This document shows, in pieces, positions 40,865 to 49,696 of a stretch of 64,000 nucleotides of DNA (position 1 is the stretch's first letter; each line of letters starts with the position of its first letter). The position numbers and the translations under genes are program-made. The notes beneath the pieces were generated by a model that had not been told where the DNA came from, made no database searches, and saw only the letters and a program-made list of their open reading frames with translations. The stretch lies in NCBI RefSeq assembly GCF_900110575.1, contig NZ_FOEF01000020.1, positions 124,001 through 188,000 of the forward strand, given 5' to 3'. This stretch comes from Amycolatopsis saalfeldensis. Lineage in GTDB: Bacteria; Actinomycetota; Actinomycetes; Mycobacteriales; Pseudonocardiaceae.

Positions 40865-43027
40865 TTACTGGTGTGACTGCTGGGTATTCGTGGTGCTCAC
40901 GAGGTGGTCGGCCGGTTCGCGGGCGGCGATCAGCGCGGCCAGCACGGTGGTGACCGGGACGGCCGCGACGATGCCGACCGAGCCCGCCAGCGTGCGGATG
41001 ATCTCCGACGCGATGTCCTCGCTGCCGAGCAGCGCGCCGAGCCCGACGCCGGAGATCGAGGAGTACAGCAGCACCGGCAGCGCGGCGCCGGCGTAGGCCA
41101 TCACGAGGGTGTTCACCGCCGAGCCGACGTGGTCGCGGCCGATGCGCAGGCCGGAGCGGTACAGCTCGCGCCAGCCCAGCGACGGGTTCGCCCGCCGCAG
41201 CTCCCAGACGGCGCTGGTCTGCGTGATGGTGACGTCGTCGAGCACACCGAGCGCACCGATCACGACGCCGGCCAGCAGCAGGCCCCGGGCGTCGATGCCG
41301 TGGCCGAGCGAGCCGATGAGGGTCGACGTGGCGTCGTCCAGGCCGGTCAGGGACGCGGTGGCGGAGAAGATCGCGGACAGCACGCCGATGAGCGCGAGGC
41401 TGACCAGCGTGCCGAGCACCGCGACCGAGGTTCTCGCGGACAGCCCGTGGGTCAGGTAGAGCGCGACGAACATGATCGCGCCCGCGCCCGCGATCGCGAC
41501 CACCAGCGGGTTCTCCCCGGCGAGGATGGCGGGCAGCACGAACAGCACGATCACCACGAAGCTCAGCACCAGCGCGACGAGCGCGGCCAGCCCCTGCCAC
41601 CGTCCGAGCACCAGCACCGCGACGGCGAACAGCGCGGCCAGCAGCACCAGCGGCGTGCCGCGCTGGAAGTCGACGAGCTGGAACGACGACGGGTCGCCCG
41701 CGTCGCCGCCGTTGTAGGCCAGCACCACGGCGTCGCCGGTGGAGAAGCGCGGGGTGCTGGGCTCGATCGGCACGGTCAGCTTGAGCCGCTTGCCGTTCCC
41801 GGGCCCGCTGGTCATGGTCAGGTCGACGGTCAGGCACGGCTTCTGGCCGGGATCCGGCTGCGCGCCGACCTGCACCTGCCCCGACGCGAGGCACGGCCCG
41901 GTGGCGGTCGCGGTGATCGACGCCTGCACCGGAGTTCCTTGCTGCACCGCGCTTTTCGGCGCCGGCTTGCCCCACGGGTAGAGCACGATCATCCCGACGA
42001 CCGTCGCCAGCGCCAGCGGGGTGAGCAGCCAGACCAGCAGATTCCGCACGCGGCGGGATGCCGGTGCGGCGGGGCCGTGGCCGTGGCCGTGCCCATGCCC
42101 GGCCGCGGCGACCGGATCCGGTGGCTCGACCGGGGGTCCCCCTCGCGCCCGTCCGGCGCCCCGGGTCCCGGCCGGCGCCTCCGCCTGACCACGACGGGCG
42201 CCGGTGCTTTCGGCGGCCGACTCGGCGCGCGGCGCGCGGCGGCTGCCGGTGGCTTCGCCGGGTGATTCGGTGTCGGCTGCGCGGCGGGCGTCGATGCGGG
42301 GCACGCGGCGGGTGGCGGTGGTTTCGGTGCGGGGCTGGCGACGGCCGCCGGTTGTCTCGGCTGGGGTCTCGGCGTCGGTTTCCGGGCGGGGGATTCGGCG
42401 GGAACCTGTTGTGCCGCTGGGAAGTTCGCCTCGTCGCGGGCGGGCGGGGTCACCGTCGGCGCGGGGGCGGCGGGGGCGAGGGTCGCCGCTGCCCGGTGGC
42501 AAGGGGGTTTCTCCGGTACGGCGGCGGTCCGCGGGGGCGCGGCGCGGGCGGTCGTCTTCCGCGGCGGGCCAGGCGGCGGCGGGGTCCGGCCAGGAGGCGG
42601 CCGGGGCGTCGGCGCTCGGCCAGGCGTCGCCCGGAGCGCTTGGTGACTCGGCGGCGGGCCATTCGCCGCTCGGTGACTCCGCGGCGGCAGGCCACCTGCC
42701 GTTTGGTGATTCGGCGGCGGGCCACCTGCCGCTTGGTGATTCGGCGGCAGGCCACCCGCCGCTCGGTGATTCGGCGGCAGGCCACCCGCCGCTTGGTGAG
42801 TCCGTGGCGGGCCACCCGGCGTTGTCGCCGGAGGTGGGCGGAGGGGTGGCCCCGGGCGGAGGCGTGGCACGGGGGCGCCGGGGGCGGGACGGGCCGGGCG
42901 CCGCGGTGGGGGGCTCGCCGGTCACCCGGCGGATCGGGCCGGTGCCGTCGGGGTCGTCGGTGCCGCCGTCGGGGGAGCCGGGGGAGCCGGGGTAGTCGGA
43001 GTAGTCGCGCGGTGCCACGGCGAACAT
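40865..43027 (-). CDS. YibE/F-family membrane protein with long repeat-rich N-terminal region
   Basis: 720 aa. The C-terminal half is a YibE/F multi-spanning membrane domain: about eight helices, with ALFAVAVLVLGRWQGLAALVA, GVLDDVTITQTSAVWELRRANP and HVGSAVNTLVMAYAGAALPVLL as typical blocks; family function is unknown. The first roughly 315 residues are a disordered Pro/Ala/Arg/Glu-rich cytoplasmic extension containing five to six 10-residue repeats (WPAAESPSG core, residues 71-130) and several TGSRR-PR type repeats. GGAG lies 6 nt before the ATG. Confidence 0.88.
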   Translation of the reverse strand: MFAVAPRDYSDYPGSPGSPDGGTDDPDGTGPIRRVTGEPPTAAPGPSRPRRPRATPPPGATPPPTSGDNAGWPATDSPSGGWPAAESPSGGWPAAESPSGRWPAAESPNGRWPAAAESPSGEWPAAESPSAPGDAWPSADAPAASWPDPAAAWPAAEDDRPRRAPADRRRTGETPLPPGSGDPRPRRPRADGDPARPRRGELPSGTTGSRRIPRPETDAETPAETTGGRRQPRTETTATRRVPRIDARRAADTESPGEATGSRRAPRAESAAESTGARRGQAEAPAGTRGAGRARGGPPVEPPDPVAAAGHGHGHGHGPAAPASRRVRNLLVWLLTPLALATVVGMIVLYPWGKPAPKSAVQQGTPVQASITATATGPCLASGQVQVGAQPDPGQKPCLTVDLTMTSGPGNGKRLKLTVPIEPSTPRFSTGDAVVLAYNGGDAGDPSSFQLVDFQRGTPLVLLAALFAVAVLVLGRWQGLAALVALVLSFVVIVLFVLPAILAGENPLVVAIAGAGAIMFVALYLTHGLSARTSVAVLGTLVSLALIGVLSAIFSATASLTGLDDATSTLIGSLGHGIDARGLLLAGVVIGALGVLDDVTITQTSAVWELRRANPSLGWRELYRSGLRIGRDHVGSAVNTLVMAYAGAALPVLLYSSISGVGLGALLGSEDIASEIIRTLAGSVGIVAAVPVTTVLAALIAAREPADHLVSTTNTQQSHQ
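42638..42817 (-). repeat. Tandem 30-nt repeats encoding G/R-WPAAESPSG units
   Basis: Six imperfect in-frame copies in the YibE/F gene, one expanded by a codon (WPAAAESPSG). Copies vary mostly at the residue before Trp (G, R or E). Likely length-polymorphic between strains. Confidence 0.9.
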
Positions 43028-43097
43028 CCTGCACTCCCCGGTCCGGGCTCACCCGGGTCGGGTGGGGGAGGAGCCGGTCGTATCCGGCGTTTCGGCC

Positions 43098-44075
43098 TCA
43101 GCTGTAGGCCTGGCGCAGATGGACGCGGCGGTAAGCCGAAGGCGGCGTGTCGAAGTGGTCCAGGAACGCCTGGCGCAGGGTTTCGGTGGAGCCGAAGCCG
43201 CAGTGCCGGGCGATGGCGGTGAGCGGCAGGTCCGTGCCGGACAGCAGCCGCGCGGCGTGTTCGGCGCGGACGGTCCGCACGTATTTGCCCGGGGTGGTGC
43301 CCAGGTGCGCGTCGAACAGCCGGGTGAGCTGACGGGTGCTGATCCCGGCGTGGCGGGCCAGCACCGGGGTGCCGAGGTCGTCGGCGAGGTGTTCGCTCAC
43401 GTACGCGGCGAGGTCGCGGACCTGCCCGTGCTCCGGCGGCGGCCCGGACAGGAACATGCTCACCTGCGCCTGGTTCCCCGGCCGCTGAAGATACGTGACG
43501 AGCGCGCGGGCCACCTCGCGCGCCATCGCCGGCCCGTGGTCCTCCTCGACGAACGCCAGCGTGAGGTCGAGGCCGCTGGTGACCCCCGCCGAGGTGTAGA
43601 CGTCGCCGTGGCGGATGAACAGCGGCACCGGGTCCACCGTCACCGCCGGGTACTTCTCGGCGAACCGGGACGCGTACGCCCAGTGCGTGGTCGCGCGCCG
43701 GCCGCTCAGCAGCCCGGCCGCGGCGAGCAGGGTCGAGCCGGTGCAGACCGACGCCGTGCGCCGGCTGGTCCGCGAAAGCCGCCGCAGGTGTTCCAGCAGG
43801 CGCTCGTCGCGCGCGGCCGCCGTGTGGCCGCCCCCGCCCGCGACGATCACCGTGTCCAGCTCGCCCCGCACCTGGTCGAGCCGGAGGTGCGGGGTGAGGG
43901 TGAGGCCGGACTGGCAGCGGAACGGGTGACCGTCCACAGTGGCCAGACGGATCGTGTACGGCGGGCGGGCGCCGATCCGGTTCGCGGCGTCGAGCGCGTC
44001 GGACACGCAGGCGACGTCCAGCAGCTCGGCGTCGGGGAAGCCGACGATCACGACCTGCCGCGGGGGACCGGGCAT
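43098..44075 (-). CDS. GlxA-family AraC-type regulator (DJ-1/PfpI sensor plus HTH)
   Basis: 325 aa. N-terminal DJ-1-like domain (VVIVGFPDAELLDVACVSDAL; TASVCTGSTLLAAAGLLSGR near residue 108) and C-terminal double HTH AraC domain (LADDLGTPVLARHAGISTRQLTRLF; LTAIARHCGFGSTETLRQAF). It is transcribed divergently from a DJ-1-family enzyme with 99 bp between the start codons, and probably regulates it. Start MPGPPRQVVIVG chosen at 44075. Confidence 0.93.
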   Translation of the reverse strand: MPGPPRQVVIVGFPDAELLDVACVSDALDAANRIGARPPYTIRLATVDGHPFRCQSGLTLTPHLRLDQVRGELDTVIVAGGGGHTAAARDERLLEHLRRLSRTSRRTASVCTGSTLLAAAGLLSGRRATTHWAYASRFAEKYPAVTVDPVPLFIRHGDVYTSAGVTSGLDLTLAFVEEDHGPAMAREVARALVTYLQRPGNQAQVSMFLSGPPPEHGQVRDLAAYVSEHLADDLGTPVLARHAGISTRQLTRLFDAHLGTTPGKYVRTVRAEHAARLLSGTDLPLTAIARHCGFGSTETLRQAFLDHFDTPPSAYRRVHLRQAYS

Positions 44076-44174
44076 GATCGGGAAGCTACCAGCTCGACCG
44101 GCCGACGGACATGGTTCGCAGGAATCAGGACACGGTCGCCGCGCGTGCGGGCGGCGCGGGCCACCGTGGGCCCC

Positions 44175-44894
44175 ATGACCGAGAAGCCGAAGACCGAGAA
44201 GCAGAAGACGTTCGCCTTTGTCGTCTACCCCGGCCTGACCTCGCTCGACCTGGTCGGCCCGCTGCAGGTGCTGGCCGCGCTGGCCTCGGCCGATCCGGGG
44301 CTGCGGGTGGTGGTGGTCGGGGAGACGCTCGACCCGGTGGACACCGACTCGCCGCTGCGGATCGCGCCGAGTCACACGTTCGACGCGGTTCCGGACCCGT
44401 TCGCGATCCTCGTGCCCGGCGGCGGCGCGCCGACCCTGCAGGCGATGGCGAACCCGGCCCTGATCGGCTACCTGGCCCGGGCGGCGGAGACGGCCGAGTT
44501 CGTCACCTCCGTCTGCACCGGCTCCCTGCTGCTCGGCGAGGCCGGGCTGCTGAAGGGCCGCAAGGCCACCACCCACTGGATGTTCCGCGACCTGCTGCGC
44601 GCGTCCGGGGCCACACCGGTGGCCGAACGCTGGGTGGAGGACGGCCCGGTGATCACCGCGGCCGGCGTCTCGGCGGGCATCGACCTGGCCCTGCACCTGG
44701 TCGAACGGCTCGCCGGGACGGAGATGGCACGGATCGTCCAGTTCGGCATCGAGTACGACCCGCAGCCGCCGCTCGGCCCGCTGGACTGGGCGAACGCCCC
44801 GCACGGGAACCTGGCACCGCTGCGCGAGCACTTCCTGCGCGACGGCCTCGCCGGCCACCCGGAGCTGATGGCGAAACTGCTGGCCCACGCCTGA
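44175..44894 (+). CDS. DJ-1/PfpI-family protein, isonitrile hydratase-like
   Basis: 239 aa. Nucleophile Cys in VTSVCTGSLLLGEAGLLKGRKATTHW near residue 115; early acidic residue in YPGLTSLDLVGPLQVL near residue 24, as in isocyanide hydratases (InhA). VPGGGAPTLQAM is the elbow loop. Enzymatic role likely; isocyanide hydration is inferred from similarity only. Divergent partner of the GlxA-type regulator. Confidence 0.88.
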   Translation: MTEKPKTEKQKTFAFVVYPGLTSLDLVGPLQVLAALASADPGLRVVVVGETLDPVDTDSPLRIAPSHTFDAVPDPFAILVPGGGAPTLQAMANPALIGYLARAAETAEFVTSVCTGSLLLGEAGLLKGRKATTHWMFRDLLRASGATPVAERWVEDGPVITAAGVSAGIDLALHLVERLAGTEMARIVQFGIEYDPQPPLGPLDWANAPHGNLAPLREHFLRDGLAGHPELMAKLLAHA

Positions 44895-45029
44895 CCGGAA
44901 CACGACGGCCGACCCACCAACGGGGTGGGCCATCCGGGTGAGGACCGCCGGAAGCGCCCGGCGGCCCGGACCCCGCGGTTACATTCGGGCCACTCGACCA
45001 GGCGCGATCCAGTGGCGGGGAGCTTCGCG

Positions 45030-48008
45030 GTGCGGTTCCAGGTCCTCGGCCCGTTGGCGGCCACGGTGGTGAACACCCCGGTGACCCTGCCCTCGGCGGC
45101 CCAGCCCCGGCGGCTGCTCGCGCTCCTGCTGGCGCGGCCGAACGAGTTCGTCGGCCGGGCCACGATCGTCGACGAGCTGTGGCCGGACGGCGCCCCGCCC
45201 AGCGCTGCGGCGATCGTCCAGGTCACCGTTTCGAAGCTGCGCAAGACGCTGTCTCCGGGGCTGGCTTCGGACGCCCCGGCACAGCGGCTGCGCTCGGGCC
45301 CGCGCGGTTACGCCCTGACCGTCGGCGAGGACGAGCTGGACGCCACCGAGTTCGTCGCCCTCGCTTCGGCCGGGCTGGCCGCCGAGGACCCGGCGGCCAA
45401 GCGCGGGCTGCTCAAACGGGCGCTCGCCTGCTGGCGTGGCGGGGCGTTCTGCGACGTCGAGACCGGCCCGCTGGTGGAGGCGCACGAGCTGTGGCTGGAG
45501 GACCGGCGCCGCACGGTGCTGGTGCAGCTGGTGGAGCTGCAACTGGCCGGCGGGGACCGCCACGCCGTGGTCCACCGGCTGGCCCCGGTGGTCGCGGACC
45601 GGCCCGCCGACGAGCGGCTCGCCGCCCGCCTGGCCGACGCGCTGGCCGGCCTCGGCCGCCGCGATTCGGCCCTCGACGTGCTCCGCCGGACCCGCCGCGC
45701 GCTGTGGGACGAGGCGGGCGTGACCCCGGGCCCGGAGCTGGACGCCGTTTACCGCCGCGTCGCCGGCACCGAGTGGACGACGGCGGGCCCGCCCGCCCAG
45801 CTGCCCGCGCCGGCCCCGGACTTCACCGGACGGGCCGCCGAGCTGGCGGAAATCGCGCGCGGCCTGCGTTCGCCCGCGCCCGTCGTCGTGCACGGCGCGC
45901 CGGGGTCCGGCAAGAGCGTGCTCGCCGTGCAGGCCGCGTGGCGGGCCCGCCGCCGGTTCCCGGACGGCCAGCTCGTCGCCGACCTCAGCAGGGCCGATCC
46001 CCGTGACGTGCTCGCCGGTTTCCTGCGGGCGCTGGGCGCGTCGGCGGCCGAGCTGACGGTCGACCTGCCCGGGCTGGTCGGGCTGTGGCGCAGCACCACC
46101 GTGGACCGCCGCCTGCTGGTGGTGCTGGCCGACGCGCGTGCCGAGGCCCAGGTCCGGCCGCTGCTGCCGAGCGGTTCCGGCTGCGCCGTGCTGGTGACGG
46201 CGCGCAATCCGCTGCCGGGGCTGGCCGCCGCCCGTCCGGTCCCGGTGGGCGAGATGTCCACAGTGGACGCACGGGCGCTGCTCGCCGCGGTGGCGGGCCA
46301 GGAGCGGCTGGCGGCCGAGCCCGCCGCGGCCGACGTGGTCGTCACCCGCTGCGCCGGGCTCCCGCTCGCGGTGCGGATCGCCGGGCTGCGGCTGGCCCGG
46401 CGCCCGCACCAGCGCGTCGCCGAGCTGGCGGCGCGGCTCACCGACGAGCGCCGGGCACTGGACGAGCTGGTCGCCGGCGACCTCAGCGTGCGCGGCGCGG
46501 TGCTGCCCGCCCTGCACGCGTGCCCGCCCGCGGACCGCGACCTGTTGCGGCTGCTGGGGGTTTTCGGCCGCCCGGTGCCGGACTGGTGTGCCGCCGCGCT
46601 GCTGGGCCGCCGCGTCGCCGAAACCGGGGAACGGCTGGAGTCCCTGCTGGACGCCCACCTGCTCACCGTCGACGAACGCGGCCGCCACGCCGTGCCGAGG
46701 TTCGTCCGGCTCGGCCTGGCGCGGCTGCCCGGCCGGGAGCCGGACCGGGCGGCGCTGCGCCGGGCCGCCGAAGCCGTGCTGGCGCTGGCCGAACGCGTGC
46801 TTTCCGTGCTGGATCCGGGTTTCACCCCGGCCGGCCCGCCGTTCGCGCGGCCGGACGTGAGCGCGGCGCGGGCCGCGACCGCCGACCCGCTGGCCTGGCG
46901 CAACGCCGAGGTCGACCTGGTCGCCGCCACCGTCCGGCTGGCCGGCGCGCACGGGTGGCCCGACCTCGCGGCGCGGCTTTCCGACGCCTGCCTCGCGCTG
47001 GCCGGTTCGCCGTGGGTCAGCGGGGGCGCGCGGGCGGTTTCGGTGGCCGGGCTGGCCGCGGCCCGCCGGCTCGGGGACGGGCCGGCGGAGGCGGGCAAGC
47101 TGTTCACCCTCGGCTCCGTGCACTGGCAGCAGGGCCGCTGGCGCCAGGCCCGGACGTACTTCGCCATGGCCGGCAAGCGGTTCCGCACCCTCGGCGACCC
47201 GCGCGGCACGGGTGCGGCGCTGGTGGTGCTCGCCGACATCGACGCCGACGCCGGGCAGGCCGCGTTCGCCGTGGAGGAGCTGCGCGAGGCGCTGGACCTG
47301 TTGCGCGAGTGCGGGGACAGCCGGGGCCAGGCGACCGCCGCGGCCCAGTTCGGCGCGCTGTCGGAGGACCTCGGCGACGTCCGGCGCGCGCTGGAGAGCT
47401 TCGAGGCCAGCCTGCTGCTCGCCGACGGGCGCGGGCACGACCAGGTGGCGAAGCGCTACGCCGACGTGCTGCGCCGCCACGGTCACGCCGACCGCGCCGC
47501 CGACCTGCTGACGGACGCGCTCGGCGGCGCGGTCCGGTCCCGCGCGCGGCACTGGGAGGCGCACGTCCTGCGCAGCCTCGGCGACCTGCACGCCGAAGCA
47601 GGCGACGTCGGCGAAGGGGAGCGCTGCCTTTCGCGTTCGCTCGCGCTGTTCGAGCAGATCGGGCACCGGCACGCCGCCGCGTACACCCACCGGAGCCTGG
47701 CCGAGGCCCGGCTGCGCGCCGCCGACCGGGACGGCGCCGAGCGGCACCTGCGCGCCGCGATGGGCGTCTTCCGCGAGCTGCGGGACCGGCGCGGCACCGG
47801 GTACGCGCTGCTCAGCCTGGGCCGGCTGCACGCCGGGGCGGGCGCGGACGGCGACGCCCGGCGGGTCCTGGCTGACGCCGCCGGCGTGTTCGAAGGCCTG
47901 GGTTTCCCGCTGTGGGAGCTGCGCGCCCTGCGGGAGCTGAACGCCGCCTCCAGTGATTCACCCGCGCGGGACCGGGCTCGTGAAGTCTTGACGAAGATCA
48001 GGACCTGA
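45030..48008 (+). CDS. SARP/AfsR-type transcriptional regulator with NB-ARC and TPR domains
   Basis: 992-aa regulator. OmpR-like wHTH (1-95: VRFQVLGPL, LPSAAQPRRLLALLLARPNEF, SAAAIVQVTVSKLRKTL), BTAD (100-245: ELDATEFVALASAGL to RRALWDEAGVTPGPELDAVY), NTPase with Walker A GAPGSGKS near residue 289, and a C-terminal half of TPR-like helices (LFTLGSVHWQQGRWRQARTYF onward). GTG at 45030 is preferred (GGGGAG 8 nt upstream). SARPs activate secondary metabolism or local genes. No biosynthetic cluster is in view; the next gene is a small secreted protein. Confidence 0.93.
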   Translation: MRFQVLGPLAATVVNTPVTLPSAAQPRRLLALLLARPNEFVGRATIVDELWPDGAPPSAAAIVQVTVSKLRKTLSPGLASDAPAQRLRSGPRGYALTVGEDELDATEFVALASAGLAAEDPAAKRGLLKRALACWRGGAFCDVETGPLVEAHELWLEDRRRTVLVQLVELQLAGGDRHAVVHRLAPVVADRPADERLAARLADALAGLGRRDSALDVLRRTRRALWDEAGVTPGPELDAVYRRVAGTEWTTAGPPAQLPAPAPDFTGRAAELAEIARGLRSPAPVVVHGAPGSGKSVLAVQAAWRARRRFPDGQLVADLSRADPRDVLAGFLRALGASAAELTVDLPGLVGLWRSTTVDRRLLVVLADARAEAQVRPLLPSGSGCAVLVTARNPLPGLAAARPVPVGEMSTVDARALLAAVAGQERLAAEPAAADVVVTRCAGLPLAVRIAGLRLARRPHQRVAELAARLTDERRALDELVAGDLSVRGAVLPALHACPPADRDLLRLLGVFGRPVPDWCAAALLGRRVAETGERLESLLDAHLLTVDERGRHAVPRFVRLGLARLPGREPDRAALRRAAEAVLALAERVLSVLDPGFTPAGPPFARPDVSAARAATADPLAWRNAEVDLVAATVRLAGAHGWPDLAARLSDACLALAGSPWVSGGARAVSVAGLAAARRLGDGPAEAGKLFTLGSVHWQQGRWRQARTYFAMAGKRFRTLGDPRGTGAALVVLADIDADAGQAAFAVEELREALDLLRECGDSRGQATAAAQFGALSEDLGDVRRALESFEASLLLADGRGHDQVAKRYADVLRRHGHADRAADLLTDALGGAVRSRARHWEAHVLRSLGDLHAEAGDVGEGERCLSRSLALFEQIGHRHAAAYTHRSLAEARLRAADRDGAERHLRAAMGVFRELRDRRGTGYALLSLGRLHAGAGADGDARRVLADAAGVFEGLGFPLWELRALRELNAASSDSPARDRAREVLTKIRT

Positions 48009-48107
48009 GCCCGCTTGCCGGCCCGCGGCCACGGCCCGCGTTTGGCGAAGTTATGGCGCCCGAGTCTTGGCTGCCGCACGTCAGAACTCCCCACGAGGAG
48101 GCAATTC

Positions 48108-48623
48108 ATGCGTGTTCCCCCGATGCCGCTGTGGTCCCGCGCGGCTCTCGGACTGGCCGCCGCCACGGCGACCGCGCTGCTGGGCACCGCCGGCACCGCG
48201 TCCGCCGCGCCCGCGGTCACCAAGCTGACCCAGGCGCAGGCGGCTTCGCAGCTGTCGGCGGCCGGGGTCACCCACTCGTCCAGCGGCGGGTGCACCACGA
48301 GGTCCAACTCCACCTGCACCTCGTACGAGCAGATCAACCAGACCACGGTCAGCGGCGTGATCACGCTCAAGCACGCGAGCGGCTGCGCCATCAACATCAC
48401 CGGCGGCACCGAGGTGGGCCACGCCTCGGGCACGTACAGCCATTACAACGGTTACAAAGTGGACATCGCGCACAACAGCTGCATCGATGGCTACGTGAAG
48501 AGCGCCTTCAGCTACATCGGACTTCGCGGTGACGGCTATCCACAGTGGAAGGCCGCGTCCGGCAACCTCTACTGCGACGAGGGAAACCACTGGGACATCA
48601 CGTATTACACCAGCGGCGGCTGA
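48108..48623 (+). CDS. Small secreted LAS/M15-peptidase-like protein
   Basis: 171 aa. Sec signal peptide (residues 1-34, ending TASAAP). Mature part has four Cys probably in disulfides. TYSHYNGYKVDIAH gives the HxxGxxxD zinc pattern of M15/LAS peptidases, and the late EGNHWDITYY gives the third His, so a D,D- or L,D-peptidase-like fold acting on cell wall is proposed. This rests on motif spacing only. ATG at 48108 follows AGGAGG. 99 bp behind the SARP gene and followed by a hairpin. Confidence 0.75.
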   Translation: MRVPPMPLWSRAALGLAAATATALLGTAGTASAAPAVTKLTQAQAASQLSAAGVTHSSSGGCTTRSNSTCTSYEQINQTTVSGVITLKHASGCAINITGGTEVGHASGTYSHYNGYKVDIAHNSCIDGYVKSAFSYIGLRGDGYPQWKAASGNLYCDEGNHWDITYYTSGG

Positions 48624-48636
48624 GGCCCGCACCGGG

Positions 48637-48667
48637 GGCTGCCCGCTCGTGAGGGTGGCGGGCAGCC
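48637..48667 (+). terminator. Hairpin after the secreted peptidase-like gene
   Basis: GGCTGCCCGC pairs with GCGGGCAGCC over an 11-nt loop, 14 bp beyond the stop. It lacks a U-tract. Confidence 0.6.
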
Positions 48668-48732
48668 GCCGGCGCGCAGGGATGCGGCCTGGGGGTTCGC
48701 ATCCCTGGCCCGGTGGCGTCCGAAGTGGACGG

Positions 48733-49494
48733 TCAGCGGTCCCGGAACTCCCGCGGTGACGCCCCCGTCGCCGCCCGGAAGGCCCGGGAGAAGTGGGCCG
48801 CGCTGGTGAACCCGCATTCACGCGCCACTTCCGCGATGCCCGGCGCCGCCTGGTCCGGGCCGGCGAGCAGCGCCTTCGCCCGGTCCACGCGCAGGCCCTT
48901 GATCCGCCCGGTGACACCCAGCCCGTCGTCGAAGAGCTGATAGAGCCGGCGGCGTGAGATGAACAGCGCTTCGGCCACCCGGTCGGCGTTCAGCGACGGC
49001 TCGGGCAGGTGCGCGCGCATGAATTCGAGCGCCTCGCGCCGGCGGACGGCGAGGGCGCCGGTCCGGTCCAGCTCCAGCCGAAGTGCGGTGCGCAGCACCA
49101 ATTCGGCCAGTCCCAGCAGATGACGGGCGAGGCCGTCCGGGTCGAGCCGGGGCCCGGCGGACACCACGTGCGCGACCGCGCCGGCGACGAGCGCCCGCAA
49201 CGGCGCGTCGACGTCCACCGGGTGGCGCAGCAACGGCCGCAGTTCGGCGAGGGTGAGGGAAAGCTCCGCCGGGGCGACCGTGAGCAGCACCTGGCCGCGG
49301 TCGGCGGGCCGCAGCTGGAGCGTGCAGCCGGAGAAGGTCAGCCGCACGCCGCCCTCGGCGACCGAGCGTGGGACGGGGCAACGCAGGTGCAACTGGATCC
49401 CGGCGGGCCCGCTCGCGGCACCCCTCCCGGCCGCGCGCACCACGAGTTTCCCTTTCGCCACCTCGAGTTCACCCGTACTGCCGGTGCTGTTCAC
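48733..49494 (-). CDS. AraC-family transcriptional regulator
   Basis: 253 aa. N-terminal beta-rich effector-like domain with a LEVAKGKLVV start and central helical region; C-terminal AraC double HTH (LNADRVAEALFISRRRLYQLF; IAEVARECGFTSAAHFSRAFRAATGASPREF), in the style of the NimR/YfiF sub-group with AraC_binding_2. GTG at 49494 has GGAGG 5 nt upstream. A 22-bp near-perfect palindrome lies just upstream and is a likely operator. Confidence 0.9.
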   Translation of the reverse strand: MNSTGSTGELEVAKGKLVVRAAGRGAASGPAGIQLHLRCPVPRSVAEGGVRLTFSGCTLQLRPADRGQVLLTVAPAELSLTLAELRPLLRHPVDVDAPLRALVAGAVAHVVSAGPRLDPDGLARHLLGLAELVLRTALRLELDRTGALAVRRREALEFMRAHLPEPSLNADRVAEALFISRRRLYQLFDDGLGVTGRIKGLRVDRAKALLAGPDQAAPGIAEVARECGFTSAAHFSRAFRAATGASPREFRDR

Positions 49495-49524
49495 GCTGTC
49501 CTCCGCTCGGGAGCCTGCCCGCCG

Positions 49525-49578
49525 GGCTTGACCGTGCGTGCAGCCATTTCGAACCATGGTTGCACGCACGGTCAAGCC
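49525..49578. promoter_or_regulatory. Long palindrome upstream of the AraC gene
   Basis: GGCTTGACCGTGCGTGCAG... and its complement extend to about 23 bp per arm with one mismatch around an 8-nt centre TTCGAACC. It lies 31 bp upstream of the araC start codon. Candidate operator; extrusion or a bidirectional terminator for the opposite side cannot be excluded. Confidence 0.7.
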
Positions 49579-49696
49579 CAGTTCGGGACAGCCTTGGTGA
49601 CCTCACGGTATGCGCCTGGCTACCGCGGGTGCGGGGCGAGATCGCCCACGCCCGGGTCGCGAGGGGGTTGACCGGTCCGGGTGAACGCGTACCGTC

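Noticed and set aside
42638..42817. 30-nt repeats considered as a CRISPR array
   Set aside because: Contiguous coding repeats with no spacers, in frame with a conserved membrane domain.
44979..47831. 950-codon open frame on the minus strand opposite the SARP gene
   Set aside because: Shadow frame caused by high GC codon bias; no ribosome site, composition is Arg/Gln/Pro-rich, and the opposite strand encodes recognisable domains throughout.
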